Assembly (NCBI RefSeq): GCF_000426765.1
Contig: NZ_AUFZ01000017.1
Location: 186,001 to 250,000, forward strand
DNA: 64,000 nucleotides
DNA from: Vibrio litoralis DSM 17657
GTDB lineage: Bacteria > Pseudomonadota > Gammaproteobacteria > Enterobacterales > Vibrionaceae
Reading direction: 5' to 3'
Positions within the stretch are counted from its first letter, which is position 1, and the number at the start of each line of letters is the position of its first letter. Below are positions 47,112 through 57,983 of the stretch, in pieces. Made by a program: the position numbers and the translations under genes. The notes below the pieces were generated by a model, which saw only the letters and a program-made list of their open reading frames with translations, did no database searches and had not been told where the DNA came from.

Positions 47112-48119
47112 TTGACGAGTTCTTGGCTTACCAGCGGTAGATGATGGCTTGCGACGATTCGTCTGCTTACCTTGACGACCGCCTACTGCTTCACCATTGT
47201 TCACTTTATTGGTTGTTGTGCCTTTGGTCGCGACATTACCGCGAGAAGCATTGCGGCCACGACCTTTTGGCGCTGTTGAACGCTCTTCGTGACGCTTCAC
47301 TGCGCGGCGGATCTTCTGACCACGAGAACGCTCACGTTTACGAGAATGCTTATCAGGGTCAATCAGTGTTTCTTTTTCAGGTTTAAGATCAACCATTTCA
47401 CGCAAGTAGTTCACGTCTTTAAGCTCAAGCTCTACCCAGCCACCACGTGGTAATGCTTTCTCTAAGAAAATATCACCATAGCGAACACGTTTCAGACGGC
47501 TAACGGTTACGCCTTGAGATTCCCACAAGCGACGAACCTCACGATTACGACCTTCAGTGATCATCACGTAGAAAGTATGGTTCATGCCTTCACCACCAGC
47601 GTAGACAACATCTTCAAAACGAGCCATGCCGTCTTCAAGTTCAACACCACTAGTAACGTTACGAACCATCTCTTCGTTTACTTCACCAAACACACGTACT
47701 AAGTACTCACGTTCCACCTGACGGCTTGGGTGCATTAGTCGGTTGGCTAGTTCACCATCGGTTGTAAATAGCAATAAGCCACCGGTGTTGGCATCAAGAC
47801 GGCCAACCGAAACCCAACGAGAACCTTTAATTTTTGGTAAGCGATCAAATACCGTACGACGACCTTCTGGATCATGGCGAGTACATAGCTCCCCTTCGGG
47901 CTTGTTGTAAGCAAGAACTCGGCAAATCACTTCTTCAGAATCTTTTACTGACACTTTATGGCCGTCAATACGAACGATGGCGTTGTCATCTTCCAATCGG
48001 TCGCCTAGTTTGGCCACTTGTCCATTAATGCTCACACGGCCAGCTTGAATCATCGCTTCTAATTCACGACGAGAGCCGTTGCCTGCACGGGCTAAAATCT
48101 TCTGTAACTTTTCGCTCAT
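47109..48119 (-). CDS. rluB: 23S rRNA pseudouridine(2605) synthase RluB
   Basis: A 336-residue RsuA-family synthase. An S4 domain (residues 3-65, [20 protein letters not shown]) precedes the catalytic domain with the active Asp in [18 protein letters not shown]. The C-terminus from about residue 245 is a long basic, Arg/Lys/Gly-rich tail, usual in this enzyme. It modifies helix 93 of 23S rRNA. The extreme C-terminus and stop codon overlap the end of a MITE-like repeat, which may have set the reading-frame end. Confidence 0.95.
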   Translation of the reverse strand: MSEKLQKILARAGNGSRRELEAMIQAGRVSINGQVAKLGDRLEDDNAIVRIDGHKVSVKDSEEVICRVLAYNKPEGELCTRHDPEGRRTVFDRLPKIKGSRWVSVGRLDANTGGLLLFTTDGELANRLMHPSRQVEREYLVRVFGEVNEEMVRNVTSGVELEDGMARFEDVVYAGGEGMNHTFYVMITEGRNREVRRLWESQGVTVSRLKRVRYGDIFLEKALPRGGWVELELKDVNYLREMVDLKPEKETLIDPDKHSRKRERSRGQKIRRAVKRHEERSTAPKGRGRNASRGNVATKGTTTNKVNNGEAVGGRQGKQTNRRKPSSTAGKPRTRQ

Positions 48120-48288
48120 TTATATACCTATTATTCGTCGACTTCACAGCCGTCTTCATTGCTTAATTTAAAAATAAACTTTATAAAACAACAAATTAAA
48201 ATTAGTTTCTTTTCTTTAACTATCATAAGATTAAGAAAAGGCAACAAAGTATACACTAGTTTGCTTAATACCTGAATGTTTAAACAAC

Positions 48289-48322
48289 AAAGCCCCACAA
48301 TTAAATGTAGGGCTTTCTTTAT
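48289..48322 (-). terminator. Terminator candidate of yciO
   Basis: AAAGCCCCACA and TGTAGGGCTTT pair around ATTAAA. The following T-rich stretch is interrupted (TTTGTTGTTT on the minus strand). Confidence 0.55.
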
Positions 48323-48345
48323 AAATAAAATAGAGCAAATGGACT

Positions 48346-48966
48346 TTATTCAAATGGCGTTGGATCGCCTGCACCACGGCGCACAATGACCATCTCATCA
48401 TCGCTAAAATCAACCACGGTCGTTGGCTGTTCACCTAAGAAACCACCGTTCATGATCAAATCAACCGAATGCTCTAATTTGTCGCGGATATCTTCTGGAT
48501 CAGACTCGGCGTAGTCATTACCCGGTAAAATCAGGGTAGTCGACATTAATGGCTCACCTAATGCCTCTAGTAAATCCAGCGCAATTTTATTATCTGGAAC
48601 ACGAATACCAATCGTTTTACGCTTCGCGTTCATTAAACGACGTGGTACTTCTTTGGTTCCTTTAAAGATAAAGGTATACGCGCCCGGAGTGTTATTTTTC
48701 AAAAGGCGGAAGGCGGTATTATCGATACGTGCATAAAGTGATAACTCAGAAAGGTCGCGACATAACAAAGTAAAGTTATGCTTGTCATCGATTTTACGAA
48801 TACGGCAAATACGCTCTAAAGCGGTTTTATTTTCAAGCTGACAACCTAATGCATAACCAGAATCCGTAGGATAAACAATTACCCCACCATTGCGAATGAT
48901 CGCAACCGCTTGATTAATCAAACGAGCTTGTGGGTTTTCTGGGTGTAGATAAAAAAACTGGCTCAT
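48346..48966 (-). CDS. yciO: Sua5/YciO/YrdC family protein YciO
   Basis: A 206-residue YrdC-fold protein. GGVIVYPTDSGYALGCQLEN near residue 28 and KRKTIGIRVPDNKIALDLLEALGEPL in two parts are family motifs. YrdC/Sua5 members make threonylcarbamoyl-AMP for tRNA t6A; the YciO branch has weak or uncertain activity. It lies between rluB and rnm, an order kept around the trp locus in E. coli and Vibrio. Confidence 0.92.
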   Translation of the reverse strand: MSQFFYLHPENPQARLINQAVAIIRNGGVIVYPTDSGYALGCQLENKTALERICRIRKIDDKHNFTLLCRDLSELSLYARIDNTAFRLLKNNTPGAYTFIFKGTKEVPRRLMNAKRKTIGIRVPDNKIALDLLEALGEPLMSTTLILPGNDYAESDPEDIRDKLEHSVDLIMNGGFLGEQPTTVVDFSDDEMVIVRRGAGDPTPFE

Positions 48967-49052
48967 TGATACTCCTAATTGAGATAAAGATTAGGCCTAC
49001 ACTGATACTGTTGACTTAATCATATTGGCTGCGTCAGATTCACTCACAGTTG

Positions 49053-49919
49053 TTAGGCTGAGTCAGCCCCAAACTCTAAGTGTGCAATCTGCTGCCAATC
49101 TTTCCAGACTGGTTCAACACCAGACGGTAACCATAAATTACGACCAAGCTCTGTCCATGGTGATGGATAATGAAAATCAGATCCTTGCGAGGCAAGTAAG
49201 CCATTTTCAATCGCGTAGTCGGCTAATGTTCTTCTTTCTTGTTGAGCTTGCTGAGGTTGGGCGACTTCCATCGCATCACCACCAGCAGCCACGAATGCTG
49301 CAATTAAACGCTTCAACCATTTAGCTGTCAATTGATAACGGCCTGGATGCGCTAAAACCGCAACACCTCCAGCGGCATGTATTGCTGAAACCGCCTCTTC
49401 AATGCTGCACCATACCGGTGGAACATAGCCCGGATTATTCCGCGTTAAATATTTCTTAAACACTTGCTGCATGGTTTTCGCATAACCATTTTCAACTAAC
49501 CATTTGGCAAAATGAGAACGGGTAATTGATGCGCCATTGGCAATCGCCTGAACTTCTTCTAACACCCCTTCCCTAGTGTGTTTTGCCAAGCGAGCAGCCA
49601 TTAATTCGGCTCGTTCAATGCGTCGTTGCTTTTGCGATTCAATTAATTGCTGTAATGCAGGATGTTGAATATCAATATCCAAACCAACAATATGAATATC
49701 TTTATTCTGCCATACCGTAGAAAGCTCAATACCCGTGATCAAATGCAAAGGTAGAGACTGCTCAGCAATATAATCTTGTGCCATCGCAATCGCATCGACA
49801 CTATCGTGATCAGTGATAGCTAAAACATCTAAGTTCATTTCAACCGCACGATCGAGTAGTTGCTGTGGACTTAACCGTCCATCAGAGCATGTCGTGTGGC
49901 TGTGTAGATCGATTCTCAT
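49053..49919 (-). CDS. rnm: PHP-domain 5'-3' exoribonuclease RNase AM
   Basis: A 288-residue PHP phosphoesterase (YciV/TrpH). Metal-binding motifs are [33 protein letters not shown] and [10 protein letters not shown]. RNase AM matures the 5' ends of 23S and other rRNAs and hydrolyses 3',5'-bisphosphate nucleotides. The ATG at 49919 is chosen because the family begins directly at MRIDLHSH; an ORF start at 49976 adds 19 residues unlike the family and overlaps the trp promoter region. It is divergent to the trp operon. Confidence 0.9.
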   Translation of the reverse strand: MRIDLHSHTTCSDGRLSPQQLLDRAVEMNLDVLAITDHDSVDAIAMAQDYIAEQSLPLHLITGIELSTVWQNKDIHIVGLDIDIQHPALQQLIESQKQRRIERAELMAARLAKHTREGVLEEVQAIANGASITRSHFAKWLVENGYAKTMQQVFKKYLTRNNPGYVPPVWCSIEEAVSAIHAAGGVAVLAHPGRYQLTAKWLKRLIAAFVAAGGDAMEVAQPQQAQQERRTLADYAIENGLLASQGSDFHYPSPWTELGRNLWLPSGVEPVWKDWQQIAHLEFGADSA

Positions 49920-49961
49920 GAAAATAAATGGCCTTACATTGAGATTATTAAATAAAAAAGC

Positions 49962-49990
49962 TTGACTCAAAACCAATGAACTAGTTTACT
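49962..49990 (+). promoter_or_regulatory. trp operon promoter
   Basis: TTGACT (49962-49967) and TTTACT (49985-49990) are separated by 17 bases, the same layout as the E. coli trp promoter, with the operator covering the -10. Confidence 0.85.
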
Positions 49991-49995
49991 AGTAC
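49978..49995. promoter_or_regulatory. TrpR operator
   Basis: GAACTAGTTTACTAGTAC carries the CTAG-N4-CTAG core of the TrpR operator and overlaps the -10 element. Repression by TrpR-tryptophan is expected. Confidence 0.85.
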
Positions 49996-50040
49996 ACAAG
50001 AACTTAAGGGATAACCCAACAAGATAAAGCGGAGGCGACT

Positions 50041-50220
50041 ATGACAAGCAATGTGTTACAAGATAATAACATTATTCTAAATCCTACTGTAGCTCATTCT
50101 CGTGATTTATCTGAGGGCGCTTCTTCGATTGCTTCAAACCTTCATTTCAATGGTTGGCGAATTTGGCACATGTCATCATGGCGAAGGAAAAAGACTAATC
50201 ATAACTTATCAATTGATTAA
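50041..50220 (+). CDS. trpL: trp operon leader peptide
   Basis: A 59-codon open frame with a good ribosome site (GGAGG) after the trp promoter. Trp codons are at residues 39, 42 and 47 (NGWRIWHMSSW). Ribosome stalling at these controls the attenuator just downstream. The peptide is much longer than the 14 residues of E. coli TrpL; the polar first 35 residues have no known role. Confidence 0.85.
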   Translation: MTSNVLQDNNIILNPTVAHSRDLSEGASSIASNLHFNGWRIWHMSSWRRKKTNHNLSID

Positions 50221-50254
50221 GCTACTTCGCCCGCCCAGATGCGGGTTTTTTATT
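50179..50254 (+). promoter_or_regulatory. trp attenuator
   Basis: The terminator is CCCGC-CCAGAT-GCGGG followed by TTTTTTATT (50230-50254). An alternative pairing, GGCGAAG (50180-50186) with CTTCGCC (50225-50231), overlaps the terminator stem and starts at the third Trp codon. This gives the usual choice between antiterminator and terminator. Confidence 0.75.
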
Positions 50255-50443
50255 GTCTATTTTCAATTGAATGCTTTATAAACAATCACATTGCTTTCTC
50301 TTAACCCAGTCCACAAATCTTGCAAATAACTCGTGGATAAATAACAAAATATGGTAAAAAAAGTTTATACAGTGAACGCGCGATAAGTCGAAATAAACTT
50401 GTGAAAGCAAACGGAATTTTAATAAAAGATTAAAGGAAGTCTT

Positions 50444-52084
50444 ATGAATAAGGCCGCAAAGATTCATCAAGATAAGATCAACCACAAACACCCAATTGAC
50501 GTGTTTCAAGTGGACACCCCTTATCTCGAAGACCCAACGCAAGTTTTTCATGCTTTATGTGTTAACGATAACGCCCTTGAAACCCAAAACAGTTTATTGC
50601 TAGAAAGTGCCGAAATCAGCTCAAAAGCAAATCTAAAAAGCCTACTTCTTATTGATGCAGCAGTACGTATTGAATGTCGCGGTCATCAAGTAATCATGGC
50701 TGCAAAAAGCTTAAATGGTCAAAACTTACTGCAAGCGGTTAAAGCGAACTTAACCAGTGGCGTGCTCACTCAAGCAACCGACAAAGCCTTAACTCTTTCT
50801 TTCGATGCACCTAACGACGCGATTGATGAAGACTCTCGCTTGCGTCAATCTTCTAGCTTTGATGCTCTACGTGTCGTTCAACACAGCTTTGATTTACTGC
50901 AACTGCCTGATTCACTCGGTGCTAATAAAAAACTGGCTATCTTTATTGGTGGTTCATTTGCTTATGATCTCGTCGCTAATTTTGAAGATCTAGGTGATGC
51001 TAAATCCATTGATAACTGCCCTGATTATGTTTTCTACGTAGCAGAAACTTTGATGATTTTCGATCACCAAACCCAACACTGCAGTGTGCAAGCGACCGCC
51101 TTTAATAGTACCAACAGTATTAAAGCTGAGCTTCAACAGCGTTTAGACACCATCGCAGAACATTGCACTGATGTTGCCCCGCTCCCACAAGCAACGGAAG
51201 TGGCGGACATGTCAGTGGAAACCAATATTTCTGATGAAGACTTTTGCCAAATCGTTCGTGACTTAAAAGAATTTGTGGTTAAAGGGGATATTTTCCAAGT
51301 CGTGCCATCACGCCGTTTTTCACTACCTTGCCCTTCTCCGCTTGCCGCCTATAAAGCTTTAAAACAAAGTAACCCAAGTCCATACATGTTCTACATGAAA
51401 GATGAGCTATTTACTTTATTTGGTGCATCACCAGAAAGCGCATTGAAATACGATGCAGATAATGAGCAAATCGAAATCTACCCAATTGCAGGTACCCGTC
51501 GTCGTGGGAAAAATGCCGATGGTTCAATCAACTTTGATCTTGATAGTCGTATCGAATTAGAACTGCGTAACGATAAAAAAGAAAATGCTGAACACATGAT
51601 GTTGGTCGATCTCGCTCGAAATGATGTCGCAAGGATCGCCACCGCAGGCTCTCGTCACGTAGCCGATTTACTGAAAGTCGACCGTTATAGCCATGTCATG
51701 CACTTAGTATCACGCGTAGTGGGTGAATTGCGTTGCGACCTTGATGCTCTGCACGCCTATCAAGCTTGTATGAATATGGGCACATTAACTGGCGCACCGA
51801 AAATTCGCGCCATGCAATTAATTCGAGATGTAGAGCAACAACGACGCGGCACTTATGGCGGCGCGGTTGGCTACTTAACCGGTGAAGGTGACCTTGATAC
51901 TTGTATCGTGATTCGCTCCGCTTATGTTGAAAACGGCGTAGCACATGTACAAGCCGGTGCTGGAGTGGTATTTGATTCAGACCCACAATCGGAAGCTGAT
52001 GAAACTCGCGGCAAAGCACAAGCCTGTATTAGCGCTATTCAACTCGCACATCAAGCTAACTCAACTCGTAATCCACAAGGTTAA
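50444..52084 (+). CDS. trpE: Anthranilate synthase component I
   Basis: A 546-residue chorismate-binding enzyme that forms anthranilate with ammonia from Trp[13 protein letters not shown] near residue 47 is the tryptophan feedback site. Catalytic motifs include [35 protein letters not shown] and [17 protein letters not shown]. The start is supported by AAAGGAAG. It opens the operon trpE-G-D-CF-B-A. Confidence 0.97.
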   Translation: MNKAAKIHQDKINHKHPIDVFQVDTPYLEDPTQVFHALCVNDNALETQNSLLLESAEISSKANLKSLLLIDAAVRIECRGHQVIMAAKSLNGQNLLQAVKANLTSGVLTQATDKALTLSFDAPNDAIDEDSRLRQSSSFDALRVVQHSFDLLQLPDSLGANKKLAIFIGGSFAYDLVANFEDLGDAKSIDNCPDYVFYVAETLMIFDHQTQHCSVQATAFNSTNSIKAELQQRLDTIAEHCTDVAPLPQATEVADMSVETNISDEDFCQIVRDLKEFVVKGDIFQVVPSRRFSLPCPSPLAAYKALKQSNPSPYMFYMKDELFTLFGASPESALKYDADNEQIEIYPIAGTRRRGKNADGSINFDLDSRIELELRNDKKENAEHMMLVDLARNDVARIATAGSRHVADLLKVDRYSHVMHLVSRVVGELRCDLDALHAYQACMNMGTLTGAPKIRAMQLIRDVEQQRRGTYGGAVGYLTGEGDLDTCIVIRSAYVENGVAHVQAGAGVVFDSDPQSEADETRGKAQACISAIQLAHQANSTRNPQG

Positions 52085-52094
52085 GGTGATCATC

Positions 52095-52676
52095 ATGGCG
52101 AACATTCTTTTTATTGATAACTTTGATTCATTCACCTACAACCTTGTTGACCAATTTCGCACACTAGGCCACGACGTTACGATTTACCGTAATAGCCTAT
52201 CAGCGGAAACCATTGAACAAGCCGTACAGCAACTAGAAAACCCGGTCGTCGTGCTTTCACCAGGACCCGGCGCACCTTCTGAAGCGGGTTGTATGCCTGA
52301 GCTAATTCAACGCCTAAAGGGTAAGGTGCCGATGATTGGTATTTGCCTAGGCCACCAAGCAATTGTTGAAGCCTACGGCGGCATAGTGGCTGGCGCAGGT
52401 GAAATCATTCATGGCAAGGTATCAATGATGGTGCATGACAATCATCCAACCTATCAGAACTTACCATCACCTTTTGCGATTGCTCGTTATCACTCTTTGG
52501 TTGCCACTCATGTGAGTCATACGCTGACGGTAACCGCGCAAGTTGATGGATTAGTCATGTCTGTGGTTGAAGAAAATCACAAAGTCTGTGGCTTTCAATT
52601 TCACCCGGAATCCATTATGACTACCTATGGCGCGACATTATTAGAAAACACAATTCGTTGGGCATTAGAGAAATAG
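52095..52676 (+). CDS. trpG: Anthranilate synthase glutamine amidotransferase
   Basis: A 193-residue class I amidotransferase, not fused to TrpD. The triad is in [16 protein letters not shown] (Cys) and [12 protein letters not shown] (His, Glu). The ATG at 52095 follows AAGGTG and is ten bases after the trpE stop. Its stop codon TAG overlaps the first base pairs of a heptanucleotide repeat. Confidence 0.96.
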   Translation: MANILFIDNFDSFTYNLVDQFRTLGHDVTIYRNSLSAETIEQAVQQLENPVVVLSPGPGAPSEAGCMPELIQRLKGKVPMIGICLGHQAIVEAYGGIVAGAGEIIHGKVSMMVHDNHPTYQNLPSPFAIARYHSLVATHVSHTLTVTAQVDGLVMSVVEENHKVCGFQFHPESIMTTYGATLLENTIRWALEK

Positions 52677-52733
52677 AGCCGAGAGCCGAGAGCCGAGAGC
52701 CGAGAGCCGAGAGCCGAGAGCCGAGAGCCGAGA
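52675..52733. repeat. Heptanucleotide tandem repeat (GAGAGCC) between trpG and trpD
   Basis: Seven perfect GAGAGCC units at 52681-52729, with partial units on both sides, give about 8.4 copies in 59 bases. It fills most of the 80-base gap between trpG and trpD. Repeat length is not a multiple of three. Confidence 0.97.
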
Positions 52734-52756
52734 AAGATTATTACAAGGATTTAATT

Positions 52757-53755
52757 ATGCAAGAGATCATCAACAAACTTTATGCCCAGAGCGATTTAAG
52801 CGAACAAGAAAGCCATACCCTATTCGACACCATTATCAAAGGCGAAATGGATCCTATTCTTTTGGGCGCGGTGCTAACGGCATTAAAAATTAAAGGCGAA
52901 ACGCCGGAAGAAATCGCAGGTGCCGCGCAAGCATTGCTAGCAAATGCCTCTCCATTTCCAACCATTGAAGGCGATTTTGCCGATATCGTAGGCACCGGTG
53001 GTGATGGTTCCAATACCATCAACATTTCAACCACCGCCGCTTTTGTGGCTGCCGCTTGTGGGGTGAAGATCGCCAAACATGGTAACCGCGGTGTATCAAG
53101 TAAATCAGGCTCATCTGACCTACTCGACTCTTTTGGTATTAACCTCGCCATGAGCCCAGAAGATACTAAATCTGCGGTGGAGAACATTGGCGTAGCATTC
53201 TTATTCGCACCGCAATACCACGGTGGTGTGCGCCACGCAATGCCAGTACGCCAAGCGATGAAGACTCGCACGATTTTTAACTTACTTGGCCCTTTAATTA
53301 ATCCGGCTCGCCCAAATATTGAATTAATGGGCGTTTATGATGAAAGCCTAGTTCGCCCTATCGCCAAAACCATGGCAAGTATGGGGATGAAACGAGCAGC
53401 AGTGGTACATGGTAGTGGGCTAGATGAAGTCGCGATTCACGGTCCAACACTGGTTAATGAAATCGTAAACGGCGAAATTATTGAGTACACCTTAACGCCA
53501 GAAGATTTTGGCGTGAATAGTCACCCACTCGAAGCAATTAAAGGTGGCGAACCAGAAGAGAACCGTGCCATTATCACTAAAATCTTAAATGGCGAAGGAA
53601 CGGAAGCACAGGTATCTGCCGTAGCCGTGAATGTTGCGCTACTGTTGCGTCTATTTGGTCAAGAAGACTTAAAAGCCAACACTCAACAAGCTATTGAGGT
53701 TATGAATTCAGGCAAAGCGTATCAGCTTGTTACTCAACTTGCCGCGCACGGATAA
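52757..53755 (+). CDS. trpD: Anthranilate phosphoribosyltransferase
   Basis: A 332-residue enzyme that adds phosphoribose to anthranilate. IVGTGGDGSNTINISTTAAF and KHGNRGVSSKSGSSDLLD are the substrate-binding motifs; FNLLGPLINPARP follows. The ATG at 52757 follows AAGGATTTAATT and matches the family start. A frame extends upstream through the GAGAGCC repeat but gives a nonsense [10 protein letters not shown] stretch and is rejected. Confidence 0.96.
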   Translation: MQEIINKLYAQSDLSEQESHTLFDTIIKGEMDPILLGAVLTALKIKGETPEEIAGAAQALLANASPFPTIEGDFADIVGTGGDGSNTINISTTAAFVAAACGVKIAKHGNRGVSSKSGSSDLLDSFGINLAMSPEDTKSAVENIGVAFLFAPQYHGGVRHAMPVRQAMKTRTIFNLLGPLINPARPNIELMGVYDESLVRPIAKTMASMGMKRAAVVHGSGLDEVAIHGPTLVNEIVNGEIIEYTLTPEDFGVNSHPLEAIKGGEPEENRAIITKILNGEGTEAQVSAVAVNVALLLRLFGQEDLKANTQQAIEVMNSGKAYQLVTQLAAHG

Positions 53756-53770
53756 TCGAGGAGAAAGGAA

Positions 53771-55156
53771 TTGGAAACCGTATTAGCAAAAATCGTCGCG
53801 GATAAACGCATTTGGGTTGAAGAACGTAAAGCTCAACAACCTTTAGAATCATTCAAACAAGATTTACAGCCAAGTGATCGCGACTTTTATCAGGCATTGC
53901 ATACTGGCAAAACCGAATTCATTTTAGAGTGTAAAAAAGCGTCGCCATCAAAAGGTCTGATCCGTGAAGATTTCAATTTAGACTACATCGCCTCGGTCTA
54001 CGCCAATCATGCTAGCGCTATTTCGGTATTAACCGACGAGAAATACTTCCAGGGCGATTTCAACTTTTTGCCTCAAGTACGCAAGCAAGTTACGCAACCT
54101 GTCTTGTGTAAAGACTTTATGATCGACGAATACCAAGTGTACCTTGCTCGTCATTATCAAGCCGATGCGATTTTGTTGATGCTTTCCGTACTTAACGATC
54201 AAGAATATCAACTGCTAGCAGAAGTGGCTCGATCATTAAACCTAGGCATTTTAACCGAAGTCAGTAATGAAGATGAATTAGAGCGTGCAATTGCATTGAA
54301 AGCGCCGGTTGTCGGCATCAATAACCGCAATTTACGCGACCTGTCCATTACCCTTGAGCGCACTAAAGAACTCGCACCTCGTTTATCAAAAGATACCGTG
54401 GTAATTTCTGAATCAGGCATTCACAACCATCAGCAAGTAAAAGAGCTATCACAGTTTGCGAATGGTTTCTTAATTGGTAGTTCTTTGATGTCGGAAGACA
54501 ACTTAGAAGTGGCGGTTCGTCGTGTCATCCTAGGTGAAAATAAAGTCTGCGGATTAACTCACCCAGACGATGCAAACCTAGCCTACCGCTCTGGTAGTGT
54601 TTATGGTGGGCTTATTTTTGCCGCTAAATCCAAACGTCGTGTCAGCATAGAAGATGCACGCTTGATTATGAGTGGCGCGCCATTACATTATGTGGGTGTT
54701 TTCCAAAATCAATCGATGGATGAAGTGGCTCAAACCGCCAATCAGCTTGGTCTGGCTGCGGTCCAGCTTCATGGCGCTGAAACGCAAGCACAAGTTGCCG
54801 AATTACGCCGACTACTACCGAAAAGCGTTAAAATTTGGAAAGCTTATGGGGTGTCCGATCAGCTGCCAACACTATTAGAGCAACACGTTGATAAACATTT
54901 ATTAGATTCTCAAGTAGGTAATCAATCAGGAGGAACTGGAATGAGTTTTGATTGGGACCTTTTAAACAAAGGCAATACATCAACGAGTCATCGTCAAAGC
55001 ATTATGATTGCAGGCGGCTTATCACCTGACAATATCGAAGAAGCCGCACAACTTGGTTGTATCGGTTTAGATCTTAACTCCGGAGTTGAAAGCGAACCCG
55101 GTAAAAAAGATCCACAGAAACTGGAAGCCGCGTTTAAGGCATTAAGAAATTATTAA
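53771..55156 (+). CDS. trpCF: Bifunctional indole-3-glycerol-phosphate synthase / phosphoribosylanthranilate isomerase
   Basis: A 461-residue fusion. Residues 1-255 form the synthase (FILECKKASPSKGLIRED, LCKDFMIDEYQVYLARH, VVISESGIHN). Residues about 256-461 form the isomerase (VCGLTHPDDANLAYRSGS, GVFQNQSMDEV, LLDSQVGNQSGGTGMSFDW). The start codon is TTG at 53771, preceded by GAGGAGAAAGGA; the N-terminus ETVLAKIVADK agrees with E. coli TrpC. Confidence 0.96.
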   Translation: METVLAKIVADKRIWVEERKAQQPLESFKQDLQPSDRDFYQALHTGKTEFILECKKASPSKGLIREDFNLDYIASVYANHASAISVLTDEKYFQGDFNFLPQVRKQVTQPVLCKDFMIDEYQVYLARHYQADAILLMLSVLNDQEYQLLAEVARSLNLGILTEVSNEDELERAIALKAPVVGINNRNLRDLSITLERTKELAPRLSKDTVVISESGIHNHQQVKELSQFANGFLIGSSLMSEDNLEVAVRRVILGENKVCGLTHPDDANLAYRSGSVYGGLIFAAKSKRRVSIEDARLIMSGAPLHYVGVFQNQSMDEVAQTANQLGLAAVQLHGAETQAQVAELRRLLPKSVKIWKAYGVSDQLPTLLEQHVDKHLLDSQVGNQSGGTGMSFDWDLLNKGNTSTSHRQSIMIAGGLSPDNIEEAAQLGCIGLDLNSGVESEPGKKDPQKLEAAFKALRNY

Positions 55157-55213
55157 ATCAATGACCTGTAGCTTAATACCCCGTCGTTGATAATTAACAA
55201 GGATTATATTTTT

Positions 55214-56404
55214 ATGGCTAAGTTAGATGCCTATTTTGGTGAGTACGGTGGTCAATATGTACCACAAATTTTAGTTCCAGCACTGGATCAACTTGAACAA
55301 GCGTTTATCGATGCTCAACAAGATCCTGAGTTCCAAGCTGAGTTTATGGGATTACTGCAAGAATACGCAGGCCGCCCTACCGCGTTAACCTTATGTCGTA
55401 ACATGACTAAAGGCACTAAAACCAAGCTATACCTAAAGCGTGAAGACCTACTGCACGGCGGCGCCCATAAAACCAACCAAGTACTTGGTCAAGCATTACT
55501 GGCTAAACGCATGGGTAAAAAAGAAATCATCGCGGAAACCGGTGCTGGTCAACATGGTGTTGCAACGGCGCTAGCGTGTGCTTTGCTTGATTTAAAATGC
55601 AAAGTCTACATGGGCGCGAAAGATGTTGAGCGTCAAAGCCCAAACGTATTCCGCATGCGCATGATGGGCGCTGAAGTGATCCCAGTACATTCTGGTTCAG
55701 CAACCTTAAAAGATGCCTGTAATGAAGCGCTACGTGATTGGTCTGCCAGCTATGATAAAGCACACTACCTACTAGGTACTGCCGCGGGTCCTCACCCTTT
55801 CCCAACGATTGTTCGTGAATTCCAACGCATGATTGGTGAAGAAACCAAAATGCAAATTCTCGCTCGTGAAGGACGTCTTCCTGATGCCGTGATTGCCTGT
55901 GTTGGTGGCGGTTCCAATGCGATTGGTATGTTTGCCGATTTCATTGAAGAAACCGATGTTCGCCTAATTGGTGTAGAGCCTGCGGGTAAAGGTATCGATA
56001 CCGACCAACACGGCGCACCACTGAAACATGGTACTACTGGCATTTTCTTCGGTATGAAATCACCACTGATGCAAGATGAGAATGGTCAAATTGAAGAGTC
56101 TTACTCTGTATCGGCTGGATTAGATTTCCCATCAGTTGGTCCGCAACATGCCCATTTAAATTCAATTGGCCGTGCTCAATATGAATCAATCACCGATGAT
56201 GAAGCGCTAGATTGCTTCCAAAGTTTGGCTCGTAATGAAGGTATTATCCCTGCCCTAGAATCTGCTCATGCACTTGCTTACGCGGTTAAAATGGCACAAG
56301 CCGAACCTGAAAAAGAACAATTGTTAGTGGTTAATTTATCAGGCCGTGGCGATAAAGATATTTTCACTGTACAAGCGATTTTAGATGAGAAAGGAGCGCA
56401 ATAA
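55214..56404 (+). CDS. trpB: Tryptophan synthase beta subunit
   Basis: A 396-residue PLP enzyme. The PLP Lys is in [18 protein letters not shown], the phosphate-binding loop is [12 protein letters not shown], and [18 protein letters not shown] opens the protein. The ATG at 55214 is chosen over an upstream TTG at 55187 because family members start with the [13 protein letters not shown] region. The stop overlaps the trpA start by one base (TAATG). Confidence 0.97.
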   Translation: MAKLDAYFGEYGGQYVPQILVPALDQLEQAFIDAQQDPEFQAEFMGLLQEYAGRPTALTLCRNMTKGTKTKLYLKREDLLHGGAHKTNQVLGQALLAKRMGKKEIIAETGAGQHGVATALACALLDLKCKVYMGAKDVERQSPNVFRMRMMGAEVIPVHSGSATLKDACNEALRDWSASYDKAHYLLGTAAGPHPFPTIVREFQRMIGEETKMQILAREGRLPDAVIACVGGGSNAIGMFADFIEETDVRLIGVEPAGKGIDTDQHGAPLKHGTTGIFFGMKSPLMQDENGQIEESYSVSAGLDFPSVGPQHAHLNSIGRAQYESITDDEALDCFQSLARNEGIIPALESAHALAYAVKMAQAEPEKEQLLVVNLSGRGDKDIFTVQAILDEKGAQ

Positions 56405-57210
56405 TGGACCGTTATCAGCAATTATTTACTCAGCTCAATGAAAAGAGCCAAGGTGCATTTGTTCCTTTCGTTACTATTGGTGACCCTAACCCTGAGCAAT
56501 CACTGGCGATTATTCAAACCTTAGTCGATGCCGGTGCCGATGCGTTAGAACTAGGCTTTCCTTTTTCAGATCCTTCTGCTGATGGCCCGACGATTCAAGG
56601 TGCCAATATTCGCGCATTAGAATCAAATACCACACCAAGTATTTGTTTTGATTTGATCAGTAAAATTCGTGCGCAACATCCAGACACACCAATCGGCTTA
56701 CTGGTTTATGCCAACCTAGTGTACGTACGCGGCTTAGATGATTTCTATGCTCGCTGCCAACAAGCTGGCGTTGATTCAGTATTGGTTGCCGATGTCCCAA
56801 CCGGTGAAAGTGAGCCATTTGTAAACGCGGCTAAAGCACACGGTATTCATCCAATATTTATTGCGCCGCCAAATGGTAGCCCTGAAACACTAGAGCAAGT
56901 CGCTAACCTTGGTGGAGGTTACACCTACCTACTCTCTCGCGCAGGTGTAACGGGTACCGAAACGAAAGCAGGCATGCCGGTTCATGAATTGCTTGAGCGT
57001 TTAAATCAATTTGATGCGCCACCAGCAATTCTTGGTTTTGGCATATCAGAACCCGCTCAAGTTTCAGAAGCAATCCAAGCAGGAGCAGCAGGTGCAATTT
57101 CAGGCTCAGCGGTAGTGAAAATTATTGAGCGTAACCTAGATCTGCCAGAGACTATGCTCAGCGAGCTAGGTGACTTTGTAAAAGCAATGAAAGCAGCTAC
57201 TCAAAAGTAA
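56404..57210 (+). CDS. trpA: Tryptophan synthase alpha subunit
   Basis: A 268-residue TIM-barrel enzyme that cleaves indoleglycerol phosphate and channels indole to TrpB. The catalytic Glu and Asp are in [29 protein letters not shown] and [14 protein letters not shown] are further family motifs. It is the last gene of the operon and overlaps trpB by one base. Confidence 0.97.
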   Translation: MDRYQQLFTQLNEKSQGAFVPFVTIGDPNPEQSLAIIQTLVDAGADALELGFPFSDPSADGPTIQGANIRALESNTTPSICFDLISKIRAQHPDTPIGLLVYANLVYVRGLDDFYARCQQAGVDSVLVADVPTGESEPFVNAAKAHGIHPIFIAPPNGSPETLEQVANLGGGYTYLLSRAGVTGTETKAGMPVHELLERLNQFDAPPAILGFGISEPAQVSEAIQAGAAGAISGSAVVKIIERNLDLPETMLSELGDFVKAMKAATQK

Positions 57211-57240
57211 TTATTACTAATGATTTGAGTGTATATAACT

Positions 57241-57269
57241 TTAAAGGGGCCTGATGGCTCTTTTTTTGT
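57241..57269 (+). terminator. Terminator of the trp operon
   Basis: GGGGCC and GGCTC pair around TGAT with G-U help, followed by TTTTTTTG. Confidence 0.7.
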
Positions 57270-57402
57270 AGCAAAACATCTCTAAACGGTTTTCATTCTG
57301 CTGCGATTGGGTAGACTGAGGCACATCTTATATTCACTGCCACTTTTTAAAACTAATGGCCGCAGTGATTTTAATCGTAATAACATAAATAAATGGTTAA
57401 GC

Positions 57403-57945
57403 ATGAAGCAACTTATTGATTTTATTCCTCTGGTTATCTTTTTCTTTTTATATAAAAGCTACGATATTTATGTAGCAACCGGCGCCTTAATTGTTGCCAC
57501 TGCAGTTCAAGTCGCAGTCACCTACTTCCTATATAAGAAAGTAGAAAAAATGCAGCTAATTACCTTCGCCATCGTGGCTGTATTTGGTGGTATGACACTG
57601 TTTTTCCATAACGACAACTTCATCAAATGGAAAGTCACCATCATCTACGCTTTATTTGCTATCGGCCTATTAATTTCTGATTTCTTAGGAAAGCCTGTTA
57701 TTAAAGGCATGTTAAGCAAAGAAATTACCGTTCCAGATAGCGTCTGGAAACGAGTGAACCTTGCTTGGGTTGGTTTCTTTGCAGTGTGCGCAGCGTTAAA
57801 CATCTATGTGGCCTACGAATTACCACTTGATGTATGGGTAAACTTTAAAGTCTTTGGCTTATTAATCGCCACCTTCGCTTTCACGATTCTTACTGGTGTT
57901 TATGTTTACAAGCATATGCCTAAAGAAAATAAAGAAGAAAACTGA
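57403..57945 (+). CDS. yciB: Inner-membrane septation-associated protein YciB
   Basis: A 180-residue protein with five or six membrane helices. It starts [18 protein letters not shown] and contains [19 protein letters not shown] and [15 protein letters not shown], characteristic of YciB/IspA, linked to cell division and envelope integrity. The ATG at 57403 fits the E. coli length (179); the longer frame from 57307 runs over the upstream promoter region. Confidence 0.93.
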   Translation: MKQLIDFIPLVIFFFLYKSYDIYVATGALIVATAVQVAVTYFLYKKVEKMQLITFAIVAVFGGMTLFFHNDNFIKWKVTIIYALFAIGLLISDFLGKPVIKGMLSKEITVPDSVWKRVNLAWVGFFAVCAALNIYVAYELPLDVWVNFKVFGLLIATFAFTILTGVYVYKHMPKENKEEN

Positions 57946-57983
57946 GCAAACTATCAGCATATAGCCTGATGAGTAGTTGATTG

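Noticed and set aside
51945..52094. N-terminal extension of TrpG overlapping the end of trpE
   Set aside because: It lies inside trpE coding sequence in another frame; the ATG at 52095 has a ribosome site and fits the family.
52658..52756. N-terminal extension of TrpD with EPRAESR repeats
   Set aside because: It is the reading of the GAGAGCC array. The family start is at 52757 with its own ribosome site.
52780..53271. Minus-strand open frame of 163 codons opposite trpD
   Set aside because: Antisense shadow rich in Ala, Ser and Pro; trpD is certain.
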